Shown here one piece after another: positions 1-8,607 of a DNA stretch of 64,000 nt. The notes under the pieces were generated by a model. That model did no database searches. It was given only the letters and a program-made list of their open reading frames with translations, and was not told where the DNA came from. The translations under genes and the position numbers were made by a program. The stretch covers positions 1 to 64,000 of the forward strand of contig JANQKN010000216.1 of assembly GCA_028281065.1 (NCBI GenBank). Direction: 5' to 3'. Position 1 is the stretch's first letter. Each line of letters opens with the position of its first letter. The DNA comes from Flavobacteriaceae bacterium (GTDB lineage Bacteria > Bacteroidota > Bacteroidia > Flavobacteriales > Flavobacteriaceae).

Positions 1-922
1 CCCAACGCTGTGCGGTTACGTAATTGAATGTCTTGCACATTTCCACTTCACTGGCCATTTGTGCCACACGGTGGCGCAACGCCTGGAACTTGTCCAAAGA
101 CTTCCCAAAGGCTACACGATCTTTCATGTATTGTAGGGTATACTCGATGGCCCATTCGCTACGTGCATGTGCATTTACTGCCATTACCAAACGCTCCAGC
201 GCCAAGTGCTGCATTAAATAACTGAATCCTTTCTTTTCTTCACCCAACAAATTGCTGGCAGGTATCTTTACATTATCGAAAGCGATTTCTGCCGTATCGC
301 TGGCACGCCATCCCAACTTATCCAGCTTGGTTGCCGATATACCAGGCGTATCGCGATCCATGATAAACATGCTGATCCCCTTACCACCTTCTTCTGGGTG
401 GGTTTTGGCAGATACCACCAGATAGTCACTGTAAATACCATTGGTGATAAAGGTCTTGGATCCATTTATAATGTAATGATCGCCTTCCTTGATGGCTGTG
501 GTTCGCATGCCAGAAACATCACTACCCCCAAAAGGTTCGGAAATACAAAGGCAACCTATTTTTTCACCACTAATACTAGCAGGCAGATATTTTTCCTTAA
601 TCGCTTCACTCCCCTCGGCATTTACATGCGTCATCGCCAAATAGGGATGCACCCACATGGCAGCGGCAAATCCACCACTGTTGATTCGTTGAAGTTCTTC
701 CAAGTAAATTACCAAGTAAAAAACATCGAGGTCCAAACCACCATACTTTTCCGGGTAGGAGATACCGAAATATCCCATCTCCCCCATCTTTTCCCATATA
801 AACCGTTCTATGGTTCCGGTTTTTTCCCATTTCTCAATATGCGGAACTACTTCCTTTTGCAAAAAGTCCCTGAAGCTCTTTCTGAAGAATTCGTGTTCCT
901 CGGTAAAATACATGCTATTCAT
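1..922 (-). CDS. Acyl-CoA dehydrogenase, C-terminus cut by window edge
   Basis: This flavoenzyme oxidises an acyl-CoA thioester at the alpha-beta bond and passes electrons to ETF. About 307 N-terminal residues are visible on the minus strand; the reading frame is open to base 1. Family landmarks are the helical N-terminal domain (EEHEFFRKSFRDF), the ISEPFGGSDV-like stretch followed by a threonine-rich FAD contact (TFITNG), and the QALRHRVAQM helix near the visible end. The catalytic Glu region lies beyond the window. Start is ATG at 922 or ATG at 913 (MYFTEEHEF). The substrate class cannot be told from this part. It may equally be a glutaryl- or long-chain-specific member. Confidence 0.9.
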   Translation of the reverse strand, partial: MNSMYFTEEHEFFRKSFRDFLQKEVVPHIEKWEKTGTIERFIWEKMGEMGYFGISYPEKYGGLDLDVFYLVIYLEELQRINSGGFAAAMWVHPYLAMTHVNAEGSEAIKEKYLPASISGEKIGCLCISEPFGGSDVSGMRTTAIKEGDHYIINGSKTFITNGIYSDYLVVSAKTHPEEGGKGISMFIMDRDTPGISATKLDKLGWRASDTAEIAFDNVKIPASNLLGEEKKGFSYLMQHLALERLVMAVNAHARSEWAIEYTLQYMKDRVAFGKSLDKFQALRHRVAQMASEVEMCKTFNYVTAQRW

Positions 923-1016
923 TCACAATTAGATTTATAAAATTTGGGGAAAATGAATCTTATTTTGAATGTGTTGTTCTCGATTCATCCTTACACCGCC
1001 CTTCTTTTTCATTAAC

Positions 1017-1895
1017 TTACTCTATCAGCAAATATAACTGAATTAACTGTAATTTTTGAGGTGACAATTCTTCAATTTTTGCCAATTCCTCAAAATCGGA
1101 AATCCCTTCCCTAAGGTATACAAATTCCCAGATTTTCTTGCCCAGATCGAATGAAATCCCTGGTATGGTTGACAAATCCGAGGCAGAGGCACTGTTGATG
1201 TTCATTTTAACTATGGGCTTGGGTGTCTTTACTTCGAACCGCTCCAAAGCCTTTTTTACCACCTCGGGTTTAAGTCCCCATACTGTATGTAACTGCAAAT
1301 CGTGGCTAAATCCGCCCAACTGACTCCTTTTATCAACAATACGCTGGCTCAGCACCTTTCCTATCCCGCTCACTTCTTGCAACTGTTCTACTGTGGCACT
1401 ATTTAAATCCATCTTTTCCCCTTTGAACTCCTTGTTCTTCACAAAAGCAGGTTTGCTCCGCTTTTTAGGGTTTGTTACCCAATCGGGGAATTTAAAATAA
1501 GGGCTTATCCTTTGCAGTACCGAATCTGGGACTTGGGTCACCTTCTTAAAGTCTGCTGAAGAATTAATCCATTGACCACTTTCCCTGTATGCCCGCAACC
1601 GATCGTATTGATCTGGAGTAACTCCTAATGTATAGGCTTTATAGTCCGTCATAAAATTGGGGTTGAAAGGATATAGTTTGGGTTCTTTTTCTTCGAGTGC
1701 TATACACCGAAGCGAATCCAGTTGGTATTGTAACCGATCCATTTCATCGGAAGATAATTGAAAGGTACGTGATCTTGGTATGGGAACCCAATGAACAAGG
1801 CAAAGCAAACCTATAATGGCAAGCAATAAGGAAATGATTCCTAAACGTTCTCCCCTACTGAAATAAAAAGGGGAATTCTTCTTTTGTTTAAACAT
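1017..1895 (-). CDS. ComEA-like helix-hairpin-helix protein
   Basis: A 292-residue membrane-anchored protein with repeated helix-hairpin-helix (HhH) motifs. One transmembrane helix lies near residues 19-38 (GIISLLLAIIGLLCLVHW). ComEA-type HhH units occur at about 162-198 (MDLNSATVEQLQEVSGIG) and 231-266 (MNINSASASDLSTIPGI), with a weaker one around 80-135. Such domains bind DNA without sequence specificity; ComEA proteins act in DNA uptake, but in Bacteroidota this function is inferred only. I chose ATG 1895 because the longer frame, starting with TTG at 1931, is just the translation of a terminator hairpin that ends right before this ATG. Confidence 0.8.
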   Translation of the reverse strand: MFKQKKNSPFYFSRGERLGIISLLLAIIGLLCLVHWVPIPRSRTFQLSSDEMDRLQYQLDSLRCIALEEKEPKLYPFNPNFMTDYKAYTLGVTPDQYDRLRAYRESGQWINSSADFKKVTQVPDSVLQRISPYFKFPDWVTNPKKRSKPAFVKNKEFKGEKMDLNSATVEQLQEVSGIGKVLSQRIVDKRSQLGGFSHDLQLHTVWGLKPEVVKKALERFEVKTPKPIVKMNINSASASDLSTIPGISFDLGKKIWEFVYLREGISDFEELAKIEELSPQKLQLIQLYLLIE

Positions 1896-1928
1896 AAAAA
1901 CTCCTCTGTTTAAAAACAGGGGAGTTTT
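1894..1928 (-). terminator. Intrinsic terminator after the alanine symporter gene
   Basis: Bases 1897-1911 pair with 1914-1928 in a 15-bp stem (AAAACTCC and CTGTTT arms, one G-T wobble) with a two-base loop. On the minus strand the stem ends in TTTTTAT, and the final ATG of that run is the start codon of the ComEA-like gene. The hairpin therefore both ends the symporter transcript and sits directly against the next start codon. Confidence 0.75.
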
Positions 1929-1960
1929 CAAATTGCAATAAAATGTATGTTATCAGCTCA

Positions 1961-3559
1961 CTATCTGGCCGCTACTTTTATAGCATCCAGATAACGTCTC
2001 AATTGTTTTTTCACTACCGGGAACAGGAAGTACAATCCTACCATGTTAGGGAATACCATGGCAAAGATCATTGCATCGGAGAATGCCCAAATGGAATTCA
2101 TACTTGCCGCTGCCCCAATTACGATAAAGGTACAGAATAACAACTTGTAAATTAAATCGGCTTGTTTTCCTCTTCCGAATAAATATTTCCATGATTGTAG
2201 TCCATAGTACGACCATGAGATCATTGTTGAGATTGCAAACAATACAACCGCTACGGTAAGGAACACATCCGAGAATGGTATGTACTGTGCAAATGCCTTA
2301 GACGTAATTCCAGCTCCTTCGTAAGGTAGACCATCTATGAATACACTTCCGGATCCGTCACCACCATAATCGAAATAGCCTCCAAAGTTGAAAATGATAA
2401 TTACCAAGGCAGTCATGGTACAGATCACCACGGTATCGATAAAAGGCTCCAACAAGGCCACTAAACCTTCGGAAGCTGAATATTTTGTTTTTACAGCAGA
2501 GTGGGCAATGGATGCCGAACCAGCACCAGCTTCATTGGAGAAAGCGGCACGTTGAAACCCTACCAATAAGACTCCTATAACACCTCCTACACCAATTGCT
2601 TTAGGATTGAATGCCTCTGTAACGATTAATCCAATAGCATCGTCGATGAAAGAGAAGTTACTAAAGATGATATACAAACATGCAACGATGTACATTACCG
2701 CCATGAAAGGCACTACTTTTTCGGTTACGGAAGCAATACGCTTAATTCCACCAATAATAATGATACCCACCACAATAGCCATAACAACTCCTACAATCGC
2801 TCCAGCAGCTGTACTTTCCCAGTTGAACATCTCCTTGATAACGATGGTCGCCTGGTTACTTTGCGCAGCATTTCCACCTCCAAAAGATCCTCCAATACAG
2901 AACACAGCAAACAAAGCAGCTGCGATTTTACCTAAGGTGGCAAATCCTTTTTCCTTCAAACCTTTAGAAATGTAGTACATGGGACCTCCATATACAGTTC
3001 CGTCAGGTCCTACATCACGATACTGCACCCCTAGGGTACATTCCACAAATTTGGTAGACATCCCCAACAATCCACATACGATCATCCAGAAAGTCGCCCC
3101 AGGTCCTCCCAAGGCAATTGCAAGGGCAACCCCGGCAATATTTCCATTTCCTACGGTTCCAGAAACCGCAGTTGCCAAAGCCTGGAAGTGACTCACTTCC
3201 CCTTCTTTGCTTTCATCCCGGATGGTATCAGGAATATCTCCATCTACCGCAGCATCTGGATCTCCTAATCCATGTCCTTCCAATTCATCATATTTACCAC
3301 GTACGGTATTGATGGCCTTTCCGAAAAACCGGATGTTTGGGAAACCAAAAATAAGCGTAAAGAACAATGCACTTCCCACCAGAAGAATCAAAACAAAAGG
3401 AATACCTCCTATTTGGAAAAATACAATTTGGGTTGCTGTATCTGCTATAGGTTGGAAAGCTTGATCAATTTGTTGATCGAGACCTAGTTCTTCGGTTTCT
3501 TGTGCAAGTAATAAAAATGGGGAAAGTAAAGTTAGAAGCGAGAGAAGATATTTCTTCAT
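1961..3559 (-). CDS. Alanine/glycine:Na+ symporter (AGCS family)
   Basis: A 532-residue polytopic inner-membrane carrier of the AGCS (AlsT/AgcS) family, which imports alanine or glycine with sodium. Family signs are the NGNIAGVALAIALGGPGATFWM segment, QYRDVGPDGTVYGGPMYYI, and GFQRAAFSNEAGAGSASIAHSA, all highly conserved. The protein begins with a signal-peptide-like extension (KKYLLSLLTLLSPFLLLAQ) and an acidic linker, as is common in flavobacterial members; most enterobacterial members lack it. It appears monocistronic, with an intrinsic terminator about 35 bases after the stop codon. Confidence 0.92.
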   Translation of the reverse strand: MKKYLLSLLTLLSPFLLLAQETEELGLDQQIDQAFQPIADTATQIVFFQIGGIPFVLILLVGSALFFTLIFGFPNIRFFGKAINTVRGKYDELEGHGLGDPDAAVDGDIPDTIRDESKEGEVSHFQALATAVSGTVGNGNIAGVALAIALGGPGATFWMIVCGLLGMSTKFVECTLGVQYRDVGPDGTVYGGPMYYISKGLKEKGFATLGKIAAALFAVFCIGGSFGGGNAAQSNQATIVIKEMFNWESTAAGAIVGVVMAIVVGIIIIGGIKRIASVTEKVVPFMAVMYIVACLYIIFSNFSFIDDAIGLIVTEAFNPKAIGVGGVIGVLLVGFQRAAFSNEAGAGSASIAHSAVKTKYSASEGLVALLEPFIDTVVICTMTALVIIIFNFGGYFDYGGDGSGSVFIDGLPYEGAGITSKAFAQYIPFSDVFLTVAVVLFAISTMISWSYYGLQSWKYLFGRGKQADLIYKLLFCTFIVIGAAASMNSIWAFSDAMIFAMVFPNMVGLYFLFPVVKKQLRRYLDAIKVAAR

Positions 3560-3656
3560 ATTTGGATTATTTGGTTATACTTCATTTCAATAGTGAGGCA
3601 AGATGCTAAAAAAAATAGCGAATTCAAATTTTTGCCTCTTAATTTCTTAATGTGTT

Positions 3657-4667
3657 CTACACATTATAGTATTGTTTTAGTTTTTCTATTTGGTTGGGTC
3701 TCCCAATAACAATAAGCTTCGATCCTTTTTTCAATATTGTAGTAGGTTCCGGGTTTACGATATACTCTGCTTCAGGGGTTTTGTACCCTATGATGGAACA
3801 ACCCGTATTCTTTCTAAGGTCCAGATCGGTAATAGCCACTTCTGCACCATTGGCGCAGACTTTTTCAAAAGCGATTTGTTCTACATTAATACTGTCTTCT
3901 TCCCCGGACACGGTTAGATTGTCCAAGAACTCCACCAAATCGGGCACCACCACCAAAGAAGCCATATGGTCTCCCCCAATCCTGTCGGGCATGATTACAT
4001 TATCGGCCCCAGCCAATTTCAGCTTTTTGTAACTGGTCTCTTCGGTAGCCCTGCTTATAATCCTTAGGTTTTGGTTAATCTGCCTTGCGGAGAGCACTAC
4101 AAAAAGATTATCGGCATCGCTAGGGAGTGCACAAATAAGGGTTGCCGCTTTTTCTATACCGGCCCTATTAAGGGTTTCGTCTTCGTCTGCATTGCCATGA
4201 ACAAAAAGTACATTGTCTTCAGAAAAACGCTCGATTACGTCTTCGTTCATTTCTACTACAACAAAAGGCTTGTTGTAAGCCTGCAATTTTTGGGCAGCTT
4301 GTCTTCCATTTCGCCCATATCCACAGACTATGATATGGTGCTGTAGGTTATCGATCTTGTTTTGCACTTTCTTCTTTCTTAGGTTACCAATATTATTTCT
4401 GCTAAGCATATGCTCGGAAACCTCCTTAATTGCGTATCCTACAATAAAAATACTGGAAAGGATAAGGCCCGAGGTAAATATCTTTTCTGAAGGACTCAAG
4501 GGATGCACTTCTCCAAAACCCACTGTGGTAATGGTTATTATGGTCATGTATATAGCATCGACCCAGGTGTAATCGTATATAACAACAAAACCGAGCATCC
4601 CTGCAAAAAAAACTAGCAGGAGCAATAGGATAGCCCTAAGGATGCTGGATCTAAAAATACGACTCAT
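3657..4667 (-). CDS. Two-TM potassium channel with RCK (TrkA-N) domain
   Basis: A 336-residue K+ channel subunit. Two transmembrane helices (about residues 8-30 and 64-84) flank a pore loop with the selectivity filter TTVGFGE (47-53). A Rossmann RCK domain follows from about 112, with the nucleotide-binding glycines in VCGYGRNGRQAA, then a TrkA-C-like domain to the end. Such channels assemble as tetramers gated by ligands binding the RCK ring. The gene overlaps the PspC gene by 4 bases (ATGA type), so translation is probably coupled in the operon DUF2851-PspC-channel. Confidence 0.9.
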   Translation of the reverse strand: MSRIFRSSILRAILLLLLVFFAGMLGFVVIYDYTWVDAIYMTIITITTVGFGEVHPLSPSEKIFTSGLILSSIFIVGYAIKEVSEHMLSRNNIGNLRKKKVQNKIDNLQHHIIVCGYGRNGRQAAQKLQAYNKPFVVVEMNEDVIERFSEDNVLFVHGNADEDETLNRAGIEKAATLICALPSDADNLFVVLSARQINQNLRIISRATEETSYKKLKLAGADNVIMPDRIGGDHMASLVVVPDLVEFLDNLTVSGEEDSINVEQIAFEKVCANGAEVAITDLDLRKNTGCSIIGYKTPEAEYIVNPEPTTILKKGSKLIVIGRPNQIEKLKQYYNV

Positions 4668-4894
4668 AAATCGAAAACAGAGGTTCTTTTAGTGTACACC
4701 AAGTCCTTAAGCTTCAACCAAAAAGCCAGGGTTAAATAGATGGCAAAACCCGCCCCCAACGTTGCAAAAGAAACATATATAAAAAAGAGGCGCACACTTT
4801 TGGCCCGCATCCCTAAACGATCGGCCAGCCGCGAGCATACGTAGTATCCATGTTTCTCGAAAAAATGCCGTATGCGGTAAATGAGTTGAAGCAT
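4664..4894 (-). CDS. Small PspC-domain protein
   Basis: A 76-residue protein matching the PspC domain: an N-terminal part with CSRLADRLGMRAKSVRLFFI followed by one long hydrophobic segment (about residues 38-62). PspC in proteobacteria senses envelope stress, but stand-alone PspC proteins of Bacteroidota are not assigned a clear role. It lies between DUF2851 (9-base gap) and the K+ channel (4-base overlap), which suggests a shared transcript with a membrane-related function. Confidence 0.8.
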   Translation of the reverse strand: MLQLIYRIRHFFEKHGYYVCSRLADRLGMRAKSVRLFFIYVSFATLGAGFAIYLTLAFWLKLKDLVYTKRTSVFDL

Positions 4895-4903
4895 GTTTGC
4901 AAA

Positions 4904-6178
4904 TTAATGCTTTTTCAACAAAGTATTCCCTACTTCGCAATGCATACACTTATAAAAATCGCAATAATTGTTTTTTAATTGCAATAGCGCCTGACTCTGT
5001 AGGGCATTGTCTTCCATATCCCTTAAACTCCTGTACTTTTTTACAATGGTATTTTTTTCGGCCTTAATGGTAGATGCCCAAGTTATCAGTGCTTCAGAAA
5101 TATCCTTGCCATAATACTTCGCATAGCAGTATTTCATGGGAATCACGGTATTGATGAGTAATAGATCAATAAACCGCGGGGAAAGGCTTTTCTTCCTTGT
5201 GGAAGAAGTTACTTCAAAATTATAATGGGTATCCCAATAGTGGGTTGCAGAAACCGAGAAAAAAGAACGCATCCCCTCCAAGGAATCGGAATCCATCAGT
5301 TTTGAAAATAAGTCGGGGTGTGCTGATAATAACGACGCCAATTGCGAAAGACGGATGGTTGGGAAGTTGGGTGGCCTTAACCTAAAAAATTCGGGGGAAA
5401 CCACTCCTTCATTGGTTAGTTTGTATTTTACCTTTAGGTATATGTAGGTTTCCTGAAGTTGCTCAAAATACCTACAATATTTATCGTCGTCCAACATTTT
5501 TAACTGCCCCATAAACAAAGCCTCTAGGGTAACGGGTGCCTCACTGCATTTACGTACCACATCGTAATCCAGGGATTGGGCAAGGCTTAGAAAAGAATCC
5601 CCATTTACCTTAAGCCCAAAGCTTTTACAGAGCATTTTAAAGAACACCTTGTCCCAATGATTGGCAGAATATTCCAGTTCTTTTTCAATAATGGCAGCCT
5701 TTGCTTCCAAACGCTCAAAAAAGAGACGGTCCATCCAGTTTTTCATCAGGATCTCTTCCACCGAACCAAAATCGGGTTCACAGGGAATCCAACGGTCCTT
5801 GCTTTTCAGTAACTTGTTGTAATTGTTCAGGAGTTGTGGATACACTCTTTCCCTAAGTTCGAGCACAGGAATGGCTTCGCCATTTTTTCGGTATACTTCG
5901 GTATCGTGGTCCCAGACCACATGCAGTATCACATTGTCATAATTGGGATCCTCTTCATGGCCGTGCTGGTACCATTGGGAAGAAGAGAGGTGAATCTCTA
6001 CATTGCCGATCCAAACCTGGGAACCGATCCTAATCTTGGCTATCAAAAAATCGGGCCCTGCATTGTAGTTATGACCCCCTGTGGAAAGAATTTGTAAGGT
6101 TTCTCCTAAATGGGTCGTTAAATTGTCTGAAACATACTTCTGGAATTTCCATACGTAATGAAGAAAGTCTTCATTCAT
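4904..6178 (-). CDS. DUF2851 family protein
   Basis: A 424-residue soluble protein of the DUF2851 family, common in Bacteroidota and without known function. Recognisable parts are the N-terminal HYVWKFQKY, the GPDFLIAKIRIGSQVWIGNVEIH segment with SSQWYQHGH, and NVILHVVWDHD. The C-terminus carries several Cys/His residues (CDFYKCMHCEVGN) that could bind a metal. It is the first gene of the operon with the PspC protein and the K+ channel. A promoter box lies about 50 bases upstream. Confidence 0.85.
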   Translation of the reverse strand: MNEDFLHYVWKFQKYVSDNLTTHLGETLQILSTGGHNYNAGPDFLIAKIRIGSQVWIGNVEIHLSSSQWYQHGHEEDPNYDNVILHVVWDHDTEVYRKNGEAIPVLELRERVYPQLLNNYNKLLKSKDRWIPCEPDFGSVEEILMKNWMDRLFFERLEAKAAIIEKELEYSANHWDKVFFKMLCKSFGLKVNGDSFLSLAQSLDYDVVRKCSEAPVTLEALFMGQLKMLDDDKYCRYFEQLQETYIYLKVKYKLTNEGVVSPEFFRLRPPNFPTIRLSQLASLLSAHPDLFSKLMDSDSLEGMRSFFSVSATHYWDTHYNFEVTSSTRKKSLSPRFIDLLLINTVIPMKYCYAKYYGKDISEALITWASTIKAEKNTIVKKYRSLRDMEDNALQSQALLQLKNNYCDFYKCMHCEVGNTLLKKH

Positions 6179-6227
6179 ACTATCATCATCTATAGTGGGG
6201 AGTAAGGTTACTAATTAACTAAATCTA

Positions 6228-6235
6228 CAAAATTA
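6228..6235 (-). promoter_or_regulatory. -7 promoter box for the DUF2851 operon
   Basis: On the minus strand the sequence reads TAATTTTG, an exact fit to the Bacteroidota -7 consensus TAnnTTTG. Expected transcription start is near 6221, giving a leader of about 43 bases. No clear -33 TTTG was seen at 17-23 bases upstream. Confidence 0.5.
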
Positions 6236-6313
6236 TTCGCAAACAAATTGCCCCAACCCCATATGGATTCCTTAAAGAATCGTATGTATTTTTGAAGGTT
6301 TGTAAAGACTGGA

Positions 6314-7294
6314 TTAGTCTATGTAGCCCATTTTTCGCATCCAATCGTCATTGAACATTTTCCCTACATATCGGCTTCCATGATCGTGGAACAAAACCAC
6401 AACCACATCGTCCTTGGAAAAGTGTTCTTTTAATTGCAGCACCCCTTTCATGGCAGCTCCTGCAGAGTTCCCCAAGAACATACCTTCTTCCTTGGCCAAT
6501 TTTTGAGTATAGACTGCTGCATCCTTATCGGTTACTTTAGTGAATCCATCGATAATATCGAAGTTCACATTTTGAGGAAGGATATCCTCCCCGATTCCTT
6601 CGGTTACATAGGGGTAAATTTCCTTTTCGTCGAAGATCCCCGTCTCGTGGTATTTTTTAAATACACTTCCATAGGTATCTATTCCCCAAACTTTCACATT
6701 GGGATTCTGCTCTTTTAGGTATTTTCCAACACCACTAATGGTTCCACCGGTTCCTACCCCAACCACGAAATGGGTTACTTTTCCTTCAGTTTGTTTCCAA
6801 ATCTCGGGACCCGTGCTTTCGTAATGCGCCTTGGCATTACTTGGATTATCGTACTGGTTTACATACCAGCTATTGGGGGTTTCCTTTGCCAATCGTGCTG
6901 CAGTAGAATAGTACGATCTGGGGTCGTCAGGTTCCACGTCGGTAGGGCAAACCACTACTTCACTTCCAACAGCCTTTAGGATGTCTACCTTCTCCTTGCT
7001 TTGCTTATCGGTAGTAACACATACCATTTTATATCCCTTTACGATGGCGGCCAAAGCCAATCCCATCCCTGTGTTTCCACTGGTTCCCTCTACAATGGTT
7101 CCTCCTGGTTGAAGGCGACCATCGGCCTCGGCGTCTTCAATCATTTTAAGTGCCATTCTATCTTTAACCGAATTGCCAGGATTAAACGTTTCGTATTTAG
7201 CCAATACCAAACAGGGTAATTCTTCAGCCAATTTGTTGATTTTTACCAAGGGGGTATTCCCTATGGTTTCCAGGATATTTTTTGCGTAATCCAT
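6314..7294 (-). CDS. PLP-dependent cysteine synthase / cystathionine beta-synthase family enzyme
   Basis: A 326-residue fold-type II PLP enzyme. The PLP lysine is in NPGNSVKDR (about residue 44), the substrate loop is TSGNTG (about 90-95), and the phosphate-binding loop is GTGGTISG (about 182-189). It condenses O-acetylserine with sulfide, or serine with homocysteine; the length without a C-terminal CBS pair and the MDYAKNILETIGNTPLVKI start are shared by both types. The C-terminal DHGSRYVGKMFNDDWMRKMG is typical of the cystathionine beta-synthase-like branch. No other sulfur genes are adjacent. Confidence 0.88.
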   Translation of the reverse strand: MDYAKNILETIGNTPLVKINKLAEELPCLVLAKYETFNPGNSVKDRMALKMIEDAEADGRLQPGGTIVEGTSGNTGMGLALAAIVKGYKMVCVTTDKQSKEKVDILKAVGSEVVVCPTDVEPDDPRSYYSTAARLAKETPNSWYVNQYDNPSNAKAHYESTGPEIWKQTEGKVTHFVVGVGTGGTISGVGKYLKEQNPNVKVWGIDTYGSVFKKYHETGIFDEKEIYPYVTEGIGEDILPQNVNFDIIDGFTKVTDKDAAVYTQKLAKEEGMFLGNSAGAAMKGVLQLKEHFSKDDVVVVLFHDHGSRYVGKMFNDDWMRKMGYID

Positions 7295-7315
7295 ATAGTG
7301 TTATTGTTTGCGCGG

Positions 7316-7323
7316 CAAAAGTA
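7316..7323 (-). promoter_or_regulatory. -7 promoter box of the cysteine synthase-type gene
   Basis: The minus strand reads TACTTTTG, an exact TAnnTTTG match, 22 bases before the start codon. The predicted start is about 7 bases further on, so the leader would be roughly 15 bases. Confidence 0.5.
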
Positions 7324-7362
7324 CAAAACCCAAATCTTTTTTTAGGATAAGTAGTGGCTTAA

Positions 7363-8598
7363 TTATTCGAAACGAATGGCCTTTACGGGAGAGATTTTTG
7401 TTATAAAATGCGATGGTACCAATAGCATGAGCAAACAGAGCAATAGGGTTCCTAGATTGAGGAATAGAATATGGAAACCATCAAAATAAATAGGGGCTTC
7501 CGTTACGTAATAGGTCTCGGGTTTTAGCTTTATGACTTTTCCGTATTTCTGAATAAGCAACAACCCAATCCCAATGAGGTTTCCCCAAAAAAGTCCTACA
7601 CAAATAATGTAGCCTGCATTATACAGGAATACTTTGCGGACGCTCCAATCCGGACTTCCAATAGCCTTTAGGATCCCTATCATTTGGGTACGCTCCAGGA
7701 TAAGTACCAATAGTGCAGTGATCATGTTAATACCTGCGATTAGAATCATGATACTAATAATGAGCACAATATTGAAATCGAACAGATCCAACCATTCAAA
7801 AATGGTGAAGTATTTATCGCGTATGGTTTGCGAATCCAAATGGCTCGGAATTTCTTCATACACCCGGTTTCCTATTTGTTGAATATCATCGAAATCGTTC
7901 ACAAAAAGTTCGAAAGCCCCAATCTGATCTTCCTCCCAGTTGTTTAAGCGCTGAATGTGCCGTATATCGGCCAGCATAAATTGCTCGTCGAATTGCTGAA
8001 AGCCACTGCTATATGTCCCCACAATGGTGAATCCCCTACTCCGTGCCCGTTGGGTTTTCCCTTCCTGAAGGAAAAAAGCATTCACACGGTCCCCCACCTT
8101 AAAGCCCAACCGATCGGCATGGTATTGGGAAAGGAGGATTTCGTCATTAAGCGATCCCGAATAATCGGGAAGCCTTCCTTCTTTTAGGTACTCTTCAAAA
8201 AAGTCCCATTTGTAATCGGAGCCCACTCCTTTTACCACGACGCCTTCAAAATCGGTTTCGGTACGGATCACCCCCCCTTTTAAGGCAATGGCTTGGATGT
8301 GATCCACTCCATCGGTTAAATCGAAATTGGGATAGAACGTCTGGTTTTTGGAGATGGGTGCCTGCGAATCGTTGGAATAGTTGGTATCGTAATAGGAAAT
8401 AAGGATGTCCCCATTAAATGCCGAGACCTTTTCGCGTATCTTTTTTTGAAGCCCAACCCCAGTAGCTACTGAAACCATCATAATGGCCAACCCCAAGGCA
8501 ATGGCAGTAATGGCTATTTTTATTATTGGAGCCGAAATACTACTTTTATAATCCTTCGAAGCAACGATGCGACGGGCTACAAAATATTCGAAATTCAC
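7363..8598 (-). CDS. ABC transporter permease, LolC/LolE-FtsX type
   Basis: A 411-residue permease with the MacB/FtsX layout: one N-terminal transmembrane helix (about 27-50), a periplasmic domain (about 50-270), then three helices (about 275-300, 325-350, 375-400). The C-terminal GILKAIGSPDWSVRKVF is the cytoplasmic coupling helix region of FtsX-like permeases. Relatives extract lipoproteins for outer-membrane sorting. The start is GTG at 8598. The divergent namZ gene starts only 9 bases away, so its promoter must lie inside a coding region. The partner ATPase is not adjacent; an FtsE/LolD-like ATPase lies at 19900. Confidence 0.85.
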   Translation of the reverse strand: MNFEYFVARRIVASKDYKSSISAPIIKIAITAIALGLAIMMVSVATGVGLQKKIREKVSAFNGDILISYYDTNYSNDSQAPISKNQTFYPNFDLTDGVDHIQAIALKGGVIRTETDFEGVVVKGVGSDYKWDFFEEYLKEGRLPDYSGSLNDEILLSQYHADRLGFKVGDRVNAFFLQEGKTQRARSRGFTIVGTYSSGFQQFDEQFMLADIRHIQRLNNWEEDQIGAFELFVNDFDDIQQIGNRVYEEIPSHLDSQTIRDKYFTIFEWLDLFDFNIVLIISIMILIAGINMITALLVLILERTQMIGILKAIGSPDWSVRKVFLYNAGYIICVGLFWGNLIGIGLLLIQKYGKVIKLKPETYYVTEAPIYFDGFHILFLNLGTLLLCLLMLLVPSHFITKISPVKAIRFE

Positions 8599-8607
8599 AG
8601 ATTAAGT

